A DNA stretch of 6,364 nucleotides from Pseudomonadota bacterium (lineage in GTDB: Bacteria; Pseudomonadota; Gammaproteobacteria; Burkholderiales; Thiobacillaceae), in NCBI GenBank assembly GCA_021802595.1, contig JAJZRT010000230.1, forward strand, positions 1 through 6,364. Direction: 5' to 3'. This document shows, one piece after another, positions 6,270-6,364 of this stretch. Positions within the stretch are counted from its first letter, which is position 1. Each line of letters opens with the position of its first letter. The notes beneath the pieces are model-generated. The model did not search any database and had not been told where the DNA came from. It saw nothing but the letters and a program-made list of their open reading frames with translations. The position numbers and the translations under genes are program-made.

Positions 6270-6299
6270 ACTGCATCATTGACAGGATAAGTCCGCAGT
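6270..6299. promoter_or_regulatory. Inverted repeat flanking the -35 and spacer, possible operator
   Basis: ACTGC (6270-6274) and GCAGT (6295-6299) are perfect inverted arms separated by 20 bp. One arm lies just upstream of the -35 and the other inside the spacer before the -10, a placement that would suit a metal-responsive regulator. Arms of 5 bp with a long gap can easily arise by chance. Confidence 0.22.
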
Positions 6300-6308
6300 A
6301 ATTATAGT
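6279..6308 (+). promoter_or_regulatory. Near-consensus sigma-70 promoter for the CzcI-like gene
   Basis: A perfect -35 box TTGACA (6279-6284) and TATAGT (6303-6308, 5 of 6 consensus bases) are separated by 18 bp. The expected transcription start is about 6314-6316, which coincides with the ATG at 6316, so the message would be leaderless or nearly so. Confidence 0.6.
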
Positions 6309-6315
6309 GTCGGCC

Positions 6316-6364
6316 ATGCGACGGTTTCTCGTGACCCTTATGCTGTGCCTGCTACCGCTCCAGA
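6316..6364 (+). CDS. Start of a CzcI-like periplasmic metal-resistance protein (3' end outside window)
   Basis: Only 16 codons are visible: MRRFLVTLMLCLLPLQ. Two arginines followed by a hydrophobic core form a Sec signal peptide. The MRRF...LLPLQ pattern is what I recall at the start of CzcI-type proteins, small periplasmic proteins encoded first in Cupriavidus-like czcICBA cobalt-zinc-cadmium efflux operons. If correct, an RND operon continues to the right. There is no Shine-Dalgarno sequence before the ATG; an in-frame GTG at 6307 is possible but overlaps the -10 box. With so few residues any exported protein could fit, so the name is tentative. Confidence 0.45.
   Translation, partial: MRRFLVTLMLCLLPLQ

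Overview
The window looks like chromosomal or island DNA from a GC-rich proteobacterium. A beta- or gammaproteobacterium fits best: four-gene E. coli ybhGFSR-type architecture, ATGA-coupled genes, strong GGAGG-type ribosome sites, and a CzcI-like signal peptide at the right edge. This is inferred from protein style and gene context, not from a search.

Layout, left to right. Positions 1-227 hold the C-terminal two thirds of a non-canonical PII-family protein, cut by the window edge. Positions 224-346 encode a 40-residue peptide that reads like the last transmembrane helix of a heavy-metal P1B-type ATPase, so it is probably a gene remnant. A perfect 15-bp palindrome (313-327) lies just before the first intact gene. 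Positions 349-5745 hold four tightly packed genes on the plus strand: a HlyD-type periplasmic adaptor, a tandem double-ATPase ABC protein, and two ABC-2 permeases. Every junction overlaps (22 bp, 4 bp, 4 bp), so they form one translationally coupled operon. A 122-bp stretch without a recognisable gene follows, with a weak terminator-like hairpin. Positions 5868 to about 6215 are an internal slice of a heavy-metal RND pump (CzcA/CusA family), with neither start nor end of that gene. A near-consensus sigma-70 promoter (6279-6308) then abuts the start of a gene resembling czcI (from 6316), cut by the right edge.

How it works together. The four intact genes describe a YbhGFSR-like tripartite exporter: the double ATPase drives a heterodimer of two ABC-2 permeases, and the adaptor bridges the periplasm, presumably to a TolC-type channel encoded elsewhere. 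The substrate cannot be read from the sequence. The surroundings (PII-like gene of the type found beside metal RND pumps, P1B-ATPase tail, RND fragment, CzcI-like start) indicate a rearranged heavy-metal-resistance region into which this exporter is set.

The most striking non-coding signal is an exact 17-bp direct repeat (225-241 and 6196-6212). One copy lies where the PII gene meets the ATPase remnant. The other lies where the RND fragment loses its family resemblance. The copies therefore bracket the whole exporter and sit at both apparent rearrangement junctions. The exporter itself is a known type; no clearly new system is evident.
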